Notes: generated from the sequence alone by a model not told the origin. Positions 11,258-20,670 are shown, counted from the stretch's first letter. The stretch: DNA of 64,000 nucleotides from Tenebrio molitor (GCF_963966145.1 NC_091049.1:14074001-14138000), one strand, 5' to 3'. Translations and numbers: made by a program.

Positions 11258-11609
11258 GTAGATTTCATAGACAACACAGTAAACCTATAGAACGCAAACT
11301 CCCATAGTTTTTTGTGTCCCGACGCCATCTACTGGCTTGTGGTAGGTGCAAAATAAGACACAGCCAGCTGGATATCCTGGCTTTTTTTATTTATTTTAAT
11401 TTTCAAAATACTTTATTTATGAAATTAAAAGACTACATTTATTTTGAAGTTTATATTTTAATTTTTTTTCGATACATTTCCATTGCATTTTTATAAATTT
11501 TGATTTGGTGTTTCTTTTCCTCAATTGCGACAAACAGAGATTTATAGCTTCATCACCTTCAAAATTTTGCTCTTTATTTTGATATCGAATTTTGCATGTA
11601 AGGTTTTCG

Positions 11610-11863
11610 GTATCGTGTGTTCCACAAAAAACTCACTCGCTGCAAGCCATGACAAAAGTGAAGTATGTCTTAGTACCAGATGTGAAATGAACTACTAAAG
11701 TAAATTTATAGGTTATCTGTCACAACTCACAATATGATGAAAATTTGTAAGTAACAAATGAACTACTTCCAATGATCCTAAAATCGACATGACCAGTCTA
11801 TCTATCTCTATAGTCATGACTCATGGCTTACTGCGAGTGAGTTTTTATTGGAACACACGATAC
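11610..11863. repeat. Long inverted repeat nested inside the P-like element
   Basis: An arm of about 43 bp at 11610-11653 (GTATCGTGTGTTCC then ACTCACTCGC) pairs imperfectly with 11820-11863. It is probably a foldback or MITE insertion of 254 bp. No target duplication could be assigned. Confidence 0.7.
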
Positions 11864-12102
11864 ATTGCAGCCCGTAGTTGCAGCCCGAACTTTGGATTAA
11901 CATTCTGGCTTTTTATAATTTTGATTATGCTCAGCTTTTCTTATTTTCTTTTTGAAACTATCACTTCATTACTACATAAAACAGGATTTACACAATTTAC
12001 TTATAGCGTCTTCAGTAGAAATATCGTAGATCAGTAGATCGGATGAAAATTCTATAAAAAATAGGTTTCAGCTAAAATATAATTATCAATATTTTTTTAC
12101 TA

Positions 12103-12400
12103 TTACTGGAAGTAAGTCTGGACTGGAAAAGGAGGGAAGTTGTATTGAGTCGAGTGTACGGCCACATTCAGCAATCTATTGTTCGTGCCGAAGTATTTGC
12201 TGGTAAAATGAAGTCCACACACAGTGTAGCCGTTATACCTACACTTTAATATGCTACAAAGTTGATAACTGCTTGTTACCCGTGTTTTTAATCCATTCCA
12301 TAAAATGCCCAGGATATTTAGTTGGATTTGAAAATCTATGGCGAGTTCCACATGGTTTAAATACCTTTGCACTCTGCAAATTCTCGTAACAGTAGATTTA
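12103..12400 (-). pseudogene. Decayed THAP domain of a P-type transposase
   Basis: Reading toward lower coordinates, one frame gives RFSNPTKYPGHFMEWIKNTG, matching the middle of THAP domains, and another gives YTVCGLHFTSKYFGTNNRLL, matching the C-x2-H part and the end of the domain (LL-x-AV). A candidate first cysteine pair lies upstream. The two parts are in different frames, so at least one frameshift has occurred. THAP domains bind the terminal DNA of P elements, and this one lies about 130 bp from the right inverted repeat, as expected for the start of a P transposase gene. No catalytic region follows. Confidence 0.65.
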
Positions 12401-12543
12401 TTATTTATGACTTAATATGTCAAAATATATATATTTTTTTAATTTTGGCATAGGTGTCCGCGATTTTTATTTTTATCAAGGCCATCTGAATCAAAAAGCT
12501 ACGCTACGTTCTATAGGTTTACTGTGTTGTCTATGGTAGATTT

Positions 12544-12585
12544 CATAGAGAAAATAAAATACTATTTTTTCTTATTTTGTCTATG
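12544..12585. mobile_element. 42-bp miniature with P-like ends in the same target
   Basis: Starts CATAGAGAAAATAA and ends TTATTTTGTCTATG. The final TTGTCTATG equals the end of the 1270-bp element next to it. GTAGATTT occurs on both sides (12536-12543 and 12586-12593), so the target octamer is present three times in all. It may be an extreme deletion derivative of the same family. Confidence 0.55.
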
Positions 12586-12690
12586 GTAGATTTTTTGAGG
12601 TTAGCCGAATCAATCATTCAGCTAGTTTGTTATGGCCGTAATAAGCGCAGCGCAGTTCAGATTTTTACCACCCAAAAATTACCAATCATA
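12586..12690 (+). repeat. Dispersed repeat shared with 18536-18640
   Basis: GTAGATTTTTTGAGGTTAGC and GCCGTAATAAGCG-C with GTTCAGATTT occur here and at 18537-18635. To the right, 12700-12790 resembles 29995-30070 (sharing GAAGTGACA-AAAA). No coding content was recognised up to 12957. Confidence 0.7.
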
Positions 12691-12957
12691 ATCAAGGCGG
12701 TAATCATAGTGACAATAAAGTATGGCTTACAATTTTTTTTTTGAAGTGACAAAAATTGACGGCTAAAATTTTTTGGCCGCCATAGTAGGTACATAACATA
12801 ATTTTTCCAAAAAATATAAAGAACTTTAAAGAAGACTGTATAAATAGGTCAGGTAAAAGAAATCGATTCATTGAAGGAGCAGTATCTTCTGAATTTGTAT
12901 GTAAAAATTTTTATAATCTTTGCACCTTGAACAGTTACGGTACTTTTTGATCCTTAA

Positions 12958-13590
12958 GGCCGATTTATAGTTCCGTAACGTGTACGTATGGCATAACATA
13001 TCAAAATTGAATCCTATTGAATCAAATGTATTCATTTATAGATCCGTTAACATAACATAAGTCCGTATCCGTTTACATATGAATTGTACAATTTCAATTA
13101 TTATGTTATGTACCATGAAAGTTACGGAATTTTAATATTTTTCCATAGAAACGGTTACGTGTAGGTCCGCTGTCAATAAATTCAATTTAAAAAAAATATT
13201 GAAAAGGTCGAAAATATGAAGGAAATTCTAATCGTACAGTGTTGAAAGGTTCAAGGCTCTGTACGATAAGTCTTCCAAAGACTTTGAGGACGGTGTGACG
13301 AAGGAAATGATTTGGAAGAGCTGATTTATCCGTGTTTTTGTAACGCGTTTTTTTTGTGGTTTCTTCTTTTTTTCTTTATTACCACCTATCTCGTGTAAGA
13401 CCACAGCACAAGCAGCAGCTTCTAAAACCCCGTCTTCACAAAACAAATTGGACAATTAGTTTGACACTTAAAAAGTCAACAATCATATCACGTTTTGTCA
13501 TGAACTATAAATTGAATTTAAAAAGTTATGTTATGTTTATGATTTTTGACTATGTTATGCTATATGTATGCGGAACTATAAATCTTGCTT
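12958..13590 (+). mobile_element. Harbinger-type MITE, copy 1
   Basis: About 633 bp. It starts GGCCGATTTATAGTTCCGTA and ends CGGAACTATAAATCTTGC in inverted orientation, with TAA on each side. The interior is shared with copies 2 and 3. The MADF-like frame starting at 13216 is broken here by loss of two bases after CAGTGT. The opposing frame near the right end (13228-13455, minus) is also present. Confidence 0.8.
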
Positions 13591-13605
13591 TAAGCACGAT
13601 TTATA

Positions 13606-15110
13606 CAGGGTCTCTATAAATGATTGTCTGGTCAAGCCAGCCTTGGAAAAAAAATTTACTGTTCCGCTTTTTTGAAACCGATGCCAAATTCTAGTTCGTT
13701 TTCACGGTCACTTCTGACATTAGTGAACGACGTTTCGTTTGCGCTTGTCAGTCGAGTTTTGGTTCCTTATATTCGTTTTATCGCAGTTAATCACAGTTAA
13801 TATACCTACACCAAAAATCTGTATTTTTCAATAAAAATTGCAAGTACGTCCGCTTTTAGAGGTAAATACACTGGCAAAATTTGTGAGGTTATGCTTTAAT
13901 GTTTTATGTTTTATTTTAGCTTTATTTTCTTTACAATGGTTTATTCTGTTGAACAGAACACGTTCATTGTTGTTTTTTACTTTCGAAATGGAAGGTTTAG
14001 TAATGGGGAATTATCTGTTTGTAAAAATGAATTCCAGCGAAATATCTGAACAACATTCAAGATGATTGTTAACTCACATTAAGCGAATTGTGAACAGATT
14101 TTTAACAATCAGAACAATTAGCAAGGGTAAATCATTAGGACGACCACCAGTATCTGATGAAATACTCGAGGATTTGAAAGAAATGGTGGAAAAGACTCTA
14201 CAGATATCCATAGCCTGTTTATCTCAACAATCTGGTGTACCACGAAGCACTTGTCACAAAATCATTAAAATAGGCTACAACTGCATCTTTATAAAATTCG
14301 TGTTGTACAAGAGCAGATCCTGCAGATTATCAAAGTTGTGTTTAATAATGTAATCAGTTTGAAAATCACCTCGATTTCATAATTTGGAGTGCTGAGAATC
14401 CACACCAATTTGTAGAGACTCATTTACATGTTTTGAAAATTGGTGTGTGGAACTGTGGATAGCAGTGTTGCTGTACCCTTAAATAAGAAATGCTGCAAAA
14501 TATTTTTGAAAATAAATGAAAAATTGTCAAGTGTTTAGAAGTTAATGGGGGACATTTTCAATCTATTTTATAAAAAAATACCTATTTGTTATCATTATTT
14601 AGTGTTGTAAATTATGTTGTTGAATACATTTGATTTTATTGAAAAACCAGTAAGACTTATTTGAAAAACACTGTTATTTATATTGGAAGAAAAAATGGGA
14701 GTCAATACCATATTCGACAATTCAGTCTAGGTCGTATTTACCACTAGAATAAAACAAGAAATGTGAAAGCACTAAAGCAGACAAAAAGACAGTATCAAGT
14801 ATTGTATTGTGGTATACGGGGACAAGGTGTTCTCAATATTTATCTGTTTGGATTTGTTCTCATACCAATTCCTGTACAGTGTGTGGCGGTACGATGGGGG
14901 CAATAATTGTTCCCCTGTTGGTGTTGGTATTAAATAATAAATACATTAATGTTAGCAAGAGTAAAGCACAGCTGAACCTTGTCTTTGGTTAAAAGCCAAC
15001 AACCTAACCTGAAAATGTGACATTCATTATTTACCGAACAAAGCGGCACATTCAAAATTTGACAAGTTTCCATGGCTGGCTGGACCCGACAATCATTTAT
15101 AGAGACCCTG
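13606..15110 (+). mobile_element. Tc1/mariner-type transposon, 1505 bp
   Basis: Terminal inverted repeats of about 38 bp start CAGGGTCTCTATAAATGATT (left) and match the reverse complement of 15073-15110 with two mismatches. The TA dinucleotide is duplicated at 13604-13605 and 15111-15112. The insertion point inside Harbinger MITE copy 2 is exact, so this element is younger than that MITE. It carries a decayed transposase. Confidence 0.88.
14060..14470 (+). pseudogene. Tc1/mariner transposase remnant
   Basis: The frame contains GRPPVSDEILEDLKEMVEKT followed by LSQQSGVPRSTCHKI, the second helix-turn-helix of mariner-type transposases. After a frame change, LHLYKIRVVQEQ is read, corresponding to the conserved linker before the catalytic region. 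Further on, WSAENPHQFVETHLHV then IGVWNCG follows the catalytic-domain consensus. The first catalytic aspartate region is not readable, and there are several frameshifts and stops. The protein is inactive. Confidence 0.8.
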
Positions 15111-15349
15111 TAGTTCCGTAACATGTACGTATGGCATAACATATCAAAATTGAATCCTATTGAATCAAACGTATTCATTTATAGATCCGTTAACATAACA
15201 TAAGTCCGTATCCGTTTACATATGAATTGGCCAATTTCAATTATTATGTTATGTACCATGAAAGTTACGAAATTTTAATATTTTTCCATAGAAACGGTTT
15301 ACGCTGTCAATAAATTTAATTTAAAATCATTATTGAAAAGGTGGAAAAT

Positions 15350-15460
15350 ATGAAGGAAATTCTAATCGTACAGTGTGTTGAAAGGTTCACGTCAGTGTAC
15401 GATAAGTCTTCCAAAGACTTTGAGGACGGTGTGAAGAAGGAAATGATTTGGAGTAGCTGA
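15350..15460 (+). CDS. MADF-like exon of MITE copy 2
   Basis: An ATG-to-stop frame of 36 codons contains LYDKSSKDFEDGV-like residues (here VYDKSSKDFEDGVKKEMIWS). The spacing of the aromatic, charged and tryptophan residues fits the first half of a MADF/Myb-like DNA-binding domain. Such proteins accompany the transposase in PIF/Harbinger elements. The second half of the domain is missing, so it is probably a remnant. It is conserved in length with copy 3. Confidence 0.5.
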   Translation: MKEILIVQCVERFTSVYDKSSKDFEDGVKKEMIWSS

Positions 15461-15904
15461 TTTATCCGCGTTTTTGTAACGCGTTTTTTTTCGTGGTTTC
15501 TTCCTTTTTTCTTTATTACGATCTATCTCGTGTAAGAGCACAGCCCAGGCAGCAGCTTCTAAAACCTCGTCTTCACAAAACATATTTGACAATTAGTTTG
15601 ACACTTAAAAAGTCAACAATGACATCACGTTTTGTTATGAACTATAAATTGAATTTTAAAAGTTATGTTATGTTTATGATTTTTGACTATGTTATGCTAT
15701 ATGTATACGGAACTATAAATCGTGCTTTAAGGCCGATTTATAGTTCCGTAACTTGTACGTATAACATAACATATCAAAATTGAACCCTATTGAATCAAAT
15801 GTATTCATTTATAGATCCTTTATCATAACATAAGTCCGTATCCGTTTACATATGAATTGGCCAATTTCAATTATTATGTTATGTACCGTGAAAGTTACGG
15901 AATT

Positions 15905-16201
15905 TTAATATTTTTCCATAGAAACGGTTACGTGTAGGTATGCTGTCAATAAAAAGGTGGAAAAAACATGAAAGAAATTGTAATCGTACAGTGTGTTGAA
16001 AGGTTGAATGCACTGTACGATAAGTCTTCCAAAGACTTTGAGGACGGTGTGAAGAAGGAAATGATTTGGAGGAGCTGATTTATCCGTGTTTTTGTAACTC
16101 TTTTTTTTTTTTGGTTTCTTCCTTTTTTCTTTATTACGACCTATCTCGTGTAAGACCACAGCACGTGCAGCAGCCTCTAAAACCCCGTCTTCACAAAACA
16201 T
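15905..16201 (-). pseudogene. Harbinger transposase N-terminal remnant (MITE copy 3)
   Basis: From the ATG at 16201 the minus strand reads MFCEDGVLEAAARAVVLHEI followed by a basic stretch (NKEKRKKPKKKK). This resembles the alanine-rich and then basic start of Harbinger transposases. The same frame occurs in copies 1 and 2. Beyond the basic stretch the frame runs antisense to the MADF-like exon and is not meaningful. The pattern suggests that two genes once converged from opposite ends and that everything between their first exons was deleted. Confidence 0.45.
15968..16078 (+). CDS. MADF-like exon of MITE copy 3
   Basis: 36 codons plus stop, the same length as in copy 2. It includes LNALYDKSSKDFEDGVKKEM and ends IWRS. 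The match is to the first half of a MADF domain. It is probably a non-functional remnant of the accessory gene of a Harbinger element. Conservation between the copies may only reflect recent amplification. Confidence 0.5.
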   Translation: MKEIVIVQCVERLNALYDKSSKDFEDGVKKEMIWRS

Positions 16202-16338
16202 ATTGGACAATTGTTTGACACTTAAAAAATCAGCAATTATATCACGTTTATAACAGCTATAAATTGAATTTTAAAAGTTATGTTATGTTATATTTTTGAC
16301 TATGTTATGCTATATATATACGGAACTATAAATCTTGC

Positions 16339-16506
16339 TTAACCGACACACAAGTTACGAAGTTGATGTGAAATGCAATTCAAAGTGTATACAGGAATAC
16401 AATTCCAAGTCTACACAAGTAGAAAATTTAAGATATCACTGCAAAGTTATAAATGTTAAATTGAAAAGATTTACAGAAAAGTACAACTGTGTATGTAAAT
16501 TAAAAG
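16339..16506. other. Short stretch, no gene recognised
   Basis: A frame at 16335-16523 is open but matches nothing I recognise. Confidence 0.35.
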
Positions 16507-16511
16507 ACCTC

Positions 16512-16700
16512 TGTTGTGAGTAGCCCTGTATATTAAGTTAGTTAATTAATTCTACGGCGCAAGGTTGGCAGAATAAGAAAGAGAGCGTCTGTCAATGTGG
16601 CGTCCCACAAAATGTGTGTTTAGTTCCTTATATTGTGTATTTCGAACAATAAACCTTGTTCAATCAATGGAGTTGTATTTCGTCGGATAAAGACATAACA
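16512..16700 (+). mobile_element. Solo LTR, 189 bp
   Basis: Begins TGTTGTGAGTAG and ends GACATAACA, flanked by the 5-bp direct repeat ACCTC (16507-16511 and 16701-16705). It contains an AATAAA signal at about 16649. No internal region is adjacent, so it is a solo LTR left by recombination. TG...CA ends with a 5-bp duplication fit copia or BEL families. Confidence 0.85.
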
Positions 16701-16815
16701 ACCTCGAAGTTGAGAATAAAAAAAACTCAAAATATTTGAAATTGACAGAGAATATATCCGAACGCGTCGAGAACAATGATGAAAGGTATTCGTGAATAGT
16801 TATTTGTATAGCAAG

Positions 16816-16918
16816 GCTACGAAATCCTACTTTGACGAACCGAGAGAAAAATTGTCGTCAAGGCCGCTTTGCGGCCGAGACAAGACAATCTCGAGGTCGT
16901 CAAAGGATTTCGTAGCCG
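16816..16918. repeat. Hairpin left of the tyrosine-recombinase remnants
   Basis: GGCTACGAAATCC at 16816 and GGATTTCGTAGCC at 16906-16918 form the outer arms of an inverted repeat that continues inward as CTTTGACGA / TCGTCAAAG with a 3-bp indel. The centre is a second palindrome, GGCCGCTTTGCGGCC (16863-16877). Just outside lies ATTTTGTGTGCAACC (about 16931), whose reverse complement occurs at about 18396. Confidence 0.75.
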
Positions 16919-17062
16919 AGGTGTACACAACATTTTGTGTGCAACCCGAAAATTTGTAATTATAAAATGAACAAGTAAAATTTCCTTCACTGTCAATAAA
17001 AATAAAGTCGGCCTACATGTCGCCATGTCGCTATGGAAACGACATAAATAAAACAATTCATT

Positions 17063-17702
17063 TTGAGAAAAATTGGAAAAATGTCGCAAAAAAATTACAA
17101 CGTTTTTGTTCCGTCTACTTCCCCAGATTGTGCAGTGTCCAATTTAATACCAGAAAAGTCCAAACGGCAGTACGATAAGTGTTACAATGACTTTAAAGAA
17201 CGGTGTAATAAAAATAATGTGAAAACGGTGTCGGAGAATGTTGTTTTGGCTTATTTAATGGAACAATCAAAAACTGTGAAAAGTTCAACTTTATGGAGTA
17301 CATATTCAATGTTGAAGCTCACGCTGAACATACGGGATGGCATTGGTGTTACGAAGTTTCTGAAATTGGTACCTTTTTTGAAAAAAAGTCAGTTGGTTAT
17401 CAGGTGAAAAAGTGTAAGGTATTGACACGAGACCAGATCAATTTGCTGTATAATCTGCCCTTTTTTTAGGTCATTTTAATCATGGGAATAAAAGGAGCCA
17501 TGCGAAGAGACGATGACGAACTAACCAAAATGTCTATCGATGACATCAAGGATGAACATTCTGTATTAATAGTGGCCGTTCCTGACACAAAAACTGACAT
17601 AAAACGAACTTTTACTGTCACCAATCCAGAATTTGTAAGATTATACCGCAAATATGGAGCTCTTGTTCCGTGTACTCATCCAGAGTTAAAAAAAGATTAT
17701 AA
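17063..17702 (+). pseudogene. Crypton-type tyrosine recombinase remnant, copy 1
   Basis: The first part (17081-17404) resembles the N-terminal SAM-like core-binding domain of insect Crypton recombinases. After a frame change, KCKVLTRDQINLLYNLP continues it, and after a stop the frame 17482-17730 reads GIKGAMRRDDDELTKMSIDD followed by IVAVPDTKTDIKRTFTV, the start of the catalytic domain with its first conserved arginine region. The later catalytic residues (HxxR and the tyrosine) are absent. Host genes related to Cryptons exist, but the stops and truncation argue for a dead element. Confidence 0.7.
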
Positions 17703-17705
17703 ATT

Positions 17706-18256
17706 GTGCAGTGTCGCATTTGAAACCTGAAAAATCGAAACAGCAATATAAAAAATGTTACAGTGACTTTGAGACTGATGTAACAAGAAGAATGTGAAAA
17801 CCCTGTCGGATAATGTTGCATTGGCTTACCTATTTACTGGAATTTATTTATTTATTTATTTATTGACAGGTAAACGTTAAATTCTGTTATAAGTTTTAGG
17901 TTATTTTAATCGTGGAAATATCAGATGCCGTGCGAAGAGACAAATAAACCAAAATGTCTGTTGATGCCATTCATGATTCAGGATATGTTACTACTTACTA
18001 GTTACTAGATATTTCCCTTTTTGACCGGTGGAAAATTAACCTAATTCATATGTGTCTGTTCTAGATCGATCTTTTTTACCGACTCGTCAATACGTCAATC
18101 ATCGAATCATCAGGCGACCACTCCATTTGAAATTGGCGGGAACTTCAAACCGGATGAAAATTCTGTACTAATAGCGGCCGTTCCTGACACAAAAACTGGC
18201 ATAAATCAAACTTTAACTGTACCCAATCCAGATTTTGTAAGATCACACCGCAAATA
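17706..18256 (+). pseudogene. Crypton-type tyrosine recombinase remnant, copy 2
   Basis: Directly after copy 1 the same protein starts again: bases from GTGCAGTGTCGCATTTG (17705) correspond to the N-terminal region at 17139. About 17895-17970 corresponds to the GIKGAMRRD region, and 18156-18250 to the AVPDTKT region. Frameshifts and an insertion of about 180 bp break it. It is a head-to-tail duplication, more decayed than copy 1. Confidence 0.65.
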
Positions 18257-18309
18257 TAGAGATAGATATGTTGTAATTGTGATAATAAATAAATATTGAA
18301 ATGACTTTT

Positions 18310-18410
18310 ACTTTTACGGCCGTCGTCAAGGCAACGGCTGCGAAATTCAATTTCGCGGCCTGCTCTAGGCACGCGAAGTGCTCATTTCGCGTACGGTTGC
18401 ACACAAAATT
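18310..18410. repeat. Hairpin-rich DNA right of the recombinase remnants
   Basis: Several short palindromes are packed together: GCGAAATTCAATTTCGC, a CGCGAAGTG...CATTTCGCG pair, and GGTTGCACACAAAAT, which is the reverse complement of the motif near 16931. Together with 16816-16946 it brackets the recombinase remnants and may mark the ends of the element. Confidence 0.55.
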
Positions 18411-18640
18411 TATTTTGCGTCAAAATGACAAAATAGGAAAATGACCTAACAAAATAAACACGTTATGTGATTGTGATTGAATAATTGCAATTCACTGTTA
18501 TATTTTGTTTTCATTTCGCTAACAGGTGCAGTCAGTTAAGGGTAGATTTTTTGAGGTTAGCGGAATTAATTGCTCCATTGAAAATCCGAGCTTTATTACA
18601 GCCGTAATAAGCGAACCGCCGTTCAGATTTAGTAGACCAT
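18405..18640 (+). repeat. Composite dispersed repeat
   Basis: 18405-18530 matches the reverse complement of 10385-10515. 18536-18640 matches 12586-12690 and holds the intact GTAGATTT target that the P-like element used in the other copy. No gene is supported between here and the Gr1 stop codon at 18890. Confidence 0.7.
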
Positions 18641-18889
18641 GCACTATGAAAACAACAACGCTACCTATCGGATTTCACTCAAATCACTCCCTAAATACTC
18701 CTGGAGTAGTTTTTGAGTCTATAGGGTATACACATTTTAAAATTTTTGTTCGCATTTCAAATAGAGAGAATATCTATGTAATAGAATTCTTTGAAACTGA
18801 AATCTTCCATTTACTTTTTGTTTACACTTATACTACCAAAGAAAATTTAGCTCAGGTATCTAACTAATCCACACGTTGAATACAAAATT

Positions 18890-20091
18890 TTAGTAATAGT
18901 ACGAAGAAGCAGAAGAATTGAATTGGATCATGATGATAAAGAATGTTGTTGTCGTTGCCAAAATTCCTAGTACCGTCGATCTGTCGATGTGGAAAAACCT
19001 TGCCGCCGAAAATTTGGGAAAATTATCCCGAAGAAAATCCGTGAACCAATATAGGTCTCGTTTCTCTTCACTCGTCAGATTACCCAAATTCCATCTGAGT
19101 CTACACGAAATCTCCAAAAGATCTTCCGCCTCCTTGACTATATTATCACAGAGGAAGATCAAGTAGACGGTGCTAACCTTGAGGAAAGCAATGGTCACGT
19201 TTGGTGTAACAAATTGTACAAATCACTTACAAAATCAAAAACAAGATTCATTATGTCTGCTATAATGCATTTCACGATGAACATCTCGTCTAGATTAGAG
19301 ATTGTTATGAAGAGGTAGTCTAGATAGTTGAGCAAGTGCAAAAATGTAAACGTCAAAATCAGAGTAACCAACCAACCAAACATTCCATTAAAAATATTCA
19401 CCGTGTCCTTGAGAACCTCGATAAAATATTTTATCCTTCGCAGTACGACCACAATACGTTGAGTCTTGGACTTGGCCGTCAACGATCTCAGCTGTTGAGA
19501 CAAACTGTGATACTTGCCTGCTATCATCTTGAGAATGACGTAAAGAATCAACTTTTGTAGACACTTGGCATACATGAGTATCATGGTACACGAAAACTCT
19601 CTAAAGTACCTAACTCCTTGTAGTTCGTACCAGGAGAATGTAGTGAAACCCATGACTACAATATAGATCCCATTTCCCACCAGAAAAGTGGTGTAGTTCT
19701 TCATGCTGCGAACACTGTTGTCATACAAGTGAATTAATTTTAAATTCTTCATCAGTTTAAACCAGTGGTCTCTCTTTCGGAACGTCACATCTGTCACAGC
19801 CGTTACATAAATGCTCAACAAAGCTATGTCTGTTAGAAGACATACGATCATTTTGATGTGGATGTACGGAGTGTAGAAATTTTTGCAAGATATGCAATTA
19901 AACATCCAAATTGTGAGCGTTGATAACATTAACATTGCCCAGATTTTCTGCAAATGGGTGATGGATTTCACGTCAACGGTCGAGGGACTGAGTGCGAACA
20001 ATTTTCCCACATTGAAAAGGATTTGCATTTGTTGGAGACACATTTCTAGTAAGTTCAAAAGCGTATTGATTAATTGTACCAAGTAGAACAT
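18890..20091 (-). CDS. Gustatory receptor, intact (Gr1)
   Basis: A two-exon gene: exon 1 is 20091-19231 (287 codons) and exon 2 is 19177-18890, joined in phase 0 across a 54-bp intron (GTAAGT donor, CTCAAG acceptor). The product has 382 residues, typical for insect gustatory receptors, with about seven hydrophobic segments. The last segment carries TTFFIIMIQF, which fits the family signature T(Y/F)-x5-QF in helix 7, and is followed by a short tail. Such receptors are ligand-gated cation channels in taste-neuron membranes; the ligand cannot be predicted. The ATG at 20091 is chosen because its paralogue also has an ATG there. The upstream 100 bp is conserved with Gr2 and the 2.6-kb relic. No disabling change was found. 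Confidence 0.85.
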
Positions 20092-20446
20092 AGTTTAATA
20101 ACAGCAAATGCTTATACCCACTTAGCCAAATTAAATACAAATAACTGAATATTTATTTTCTACCAGCCATTTTACCATAAAGACAGCACTCACTGATTCA
20201 CCTCGAAGAATTTATGTTAAATAGGAGTTTACTATCAGTTTGATACAATTTGTTAAAACATACTTTTTAAAAGCGCACCTAGTTGAAATTAAATGAAACC
20301 TAATGGAAAAAATTAATGAAATTAAGGAGCCGGAAACACAAATGTGATTTTTCTTTAATGAAGATTTAAGTAATCGTTTTCATTTCAAATTGCTCTATTT
20401 CTCCACATTTAAATTCTTGTTTGTGTTTCAAATAAAGAAAAAAAAT
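20092..20446. promoter_or_regulatory. Conserved upstream block of the Gr genes
   Basis: The first 80 to 100 bases upstream of the Gr1 ATG (including GTTTAATAACAGCAAA, a CCCACTTA block and AAATTAAATACAAA) have clear counterparts upstream of Gr2 (28486-28560) and in the relic at about 2690-2790. It may hold a shared promoter, or it may simply have been carried along by gene duplication. The rest up to the Gr2 stop is non-coding. Confidence 0.45.
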
Positions 20447-20564
20447 CTATTCAAAATAGGAAGAAGCAGAAGCATTGAACTGGATCATGACAATTAGAAA
20501 CATTGTCGTCGTTCCCCAAAATTCCCAATACCGTCGATCTATCAATATGGAAAAACCTTGCCGC

Positions 20565-20670
20565 TGTAACCTACCTGAGGGGATGGTCCACTGCCTCGGC
20601 ATCAGTCGTAGGGCAATTCTTGTATTGGGGGGTTCCTTCTCGCCAAAAATGGGCGCTTTAGCCCGTTACA
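20565..20670 (-). repeat. Gypsy copy 1, 3' LTR reduced to 106 bp
   Basis: Holds the first 78 or so bases of the 1698-bp LTR joined to its last 28 or so. The join falls at CAAAAAT-GGGCGC, present near both deletion ends of the full LTR (about 25801 and 27391), so it is an internal deletion at a short direct repeat. Confidence 0.9.

Larger units (their letters stand above)
11266..12535 (-). mobile_element. P-element-like DNA transposon, 1270 bp, non-autonomous
   Basis: Perfect 29-bp terminal inverted repeats (11266-11294 and 12507-12535) begin CATAGACAACACAGTAAACC and are flanked by the 8-bp direct repeat GTAGATTT (11258-11265, 12536-12543). An 8-bp duplication occurs in P and hAT elements. 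A decayed THAP DNA-binding domain next to the right end favours P. The rest of the transposase is absent. The uninterrupted target is seen in related sequence at about 18537, where GTAGATTTTTTGAGGTTAG is continuous. Confidence 0.8.
13594..15727 (+). mobile_element. Harbinger-type MITE, copy 2, split by a mariner element
   Basis: The first 12 bases (GCACGATTTATA) lie at 13594-13605 and the rest at 15111-15727. Removing 13606-15110 and one TA rejoins the usual MITE terminus. Copies 1, 2 and 3 stand head-to-tail with only the TAA/TTAA target between them. Confidence 0.8.
15731..16338 (+). mobile_element. Harbinger-type MITE, copy 3
   Basis: Starts GGCCGATTTATAGTTCCGTA directly after the TTTAA that ends copy 2, and ends GGAACTATAAATCTTGC before TTAA. 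It carries both a plus-strand MADF-like frame and a minus-strand frame near the right end. Confidence 0.82.
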
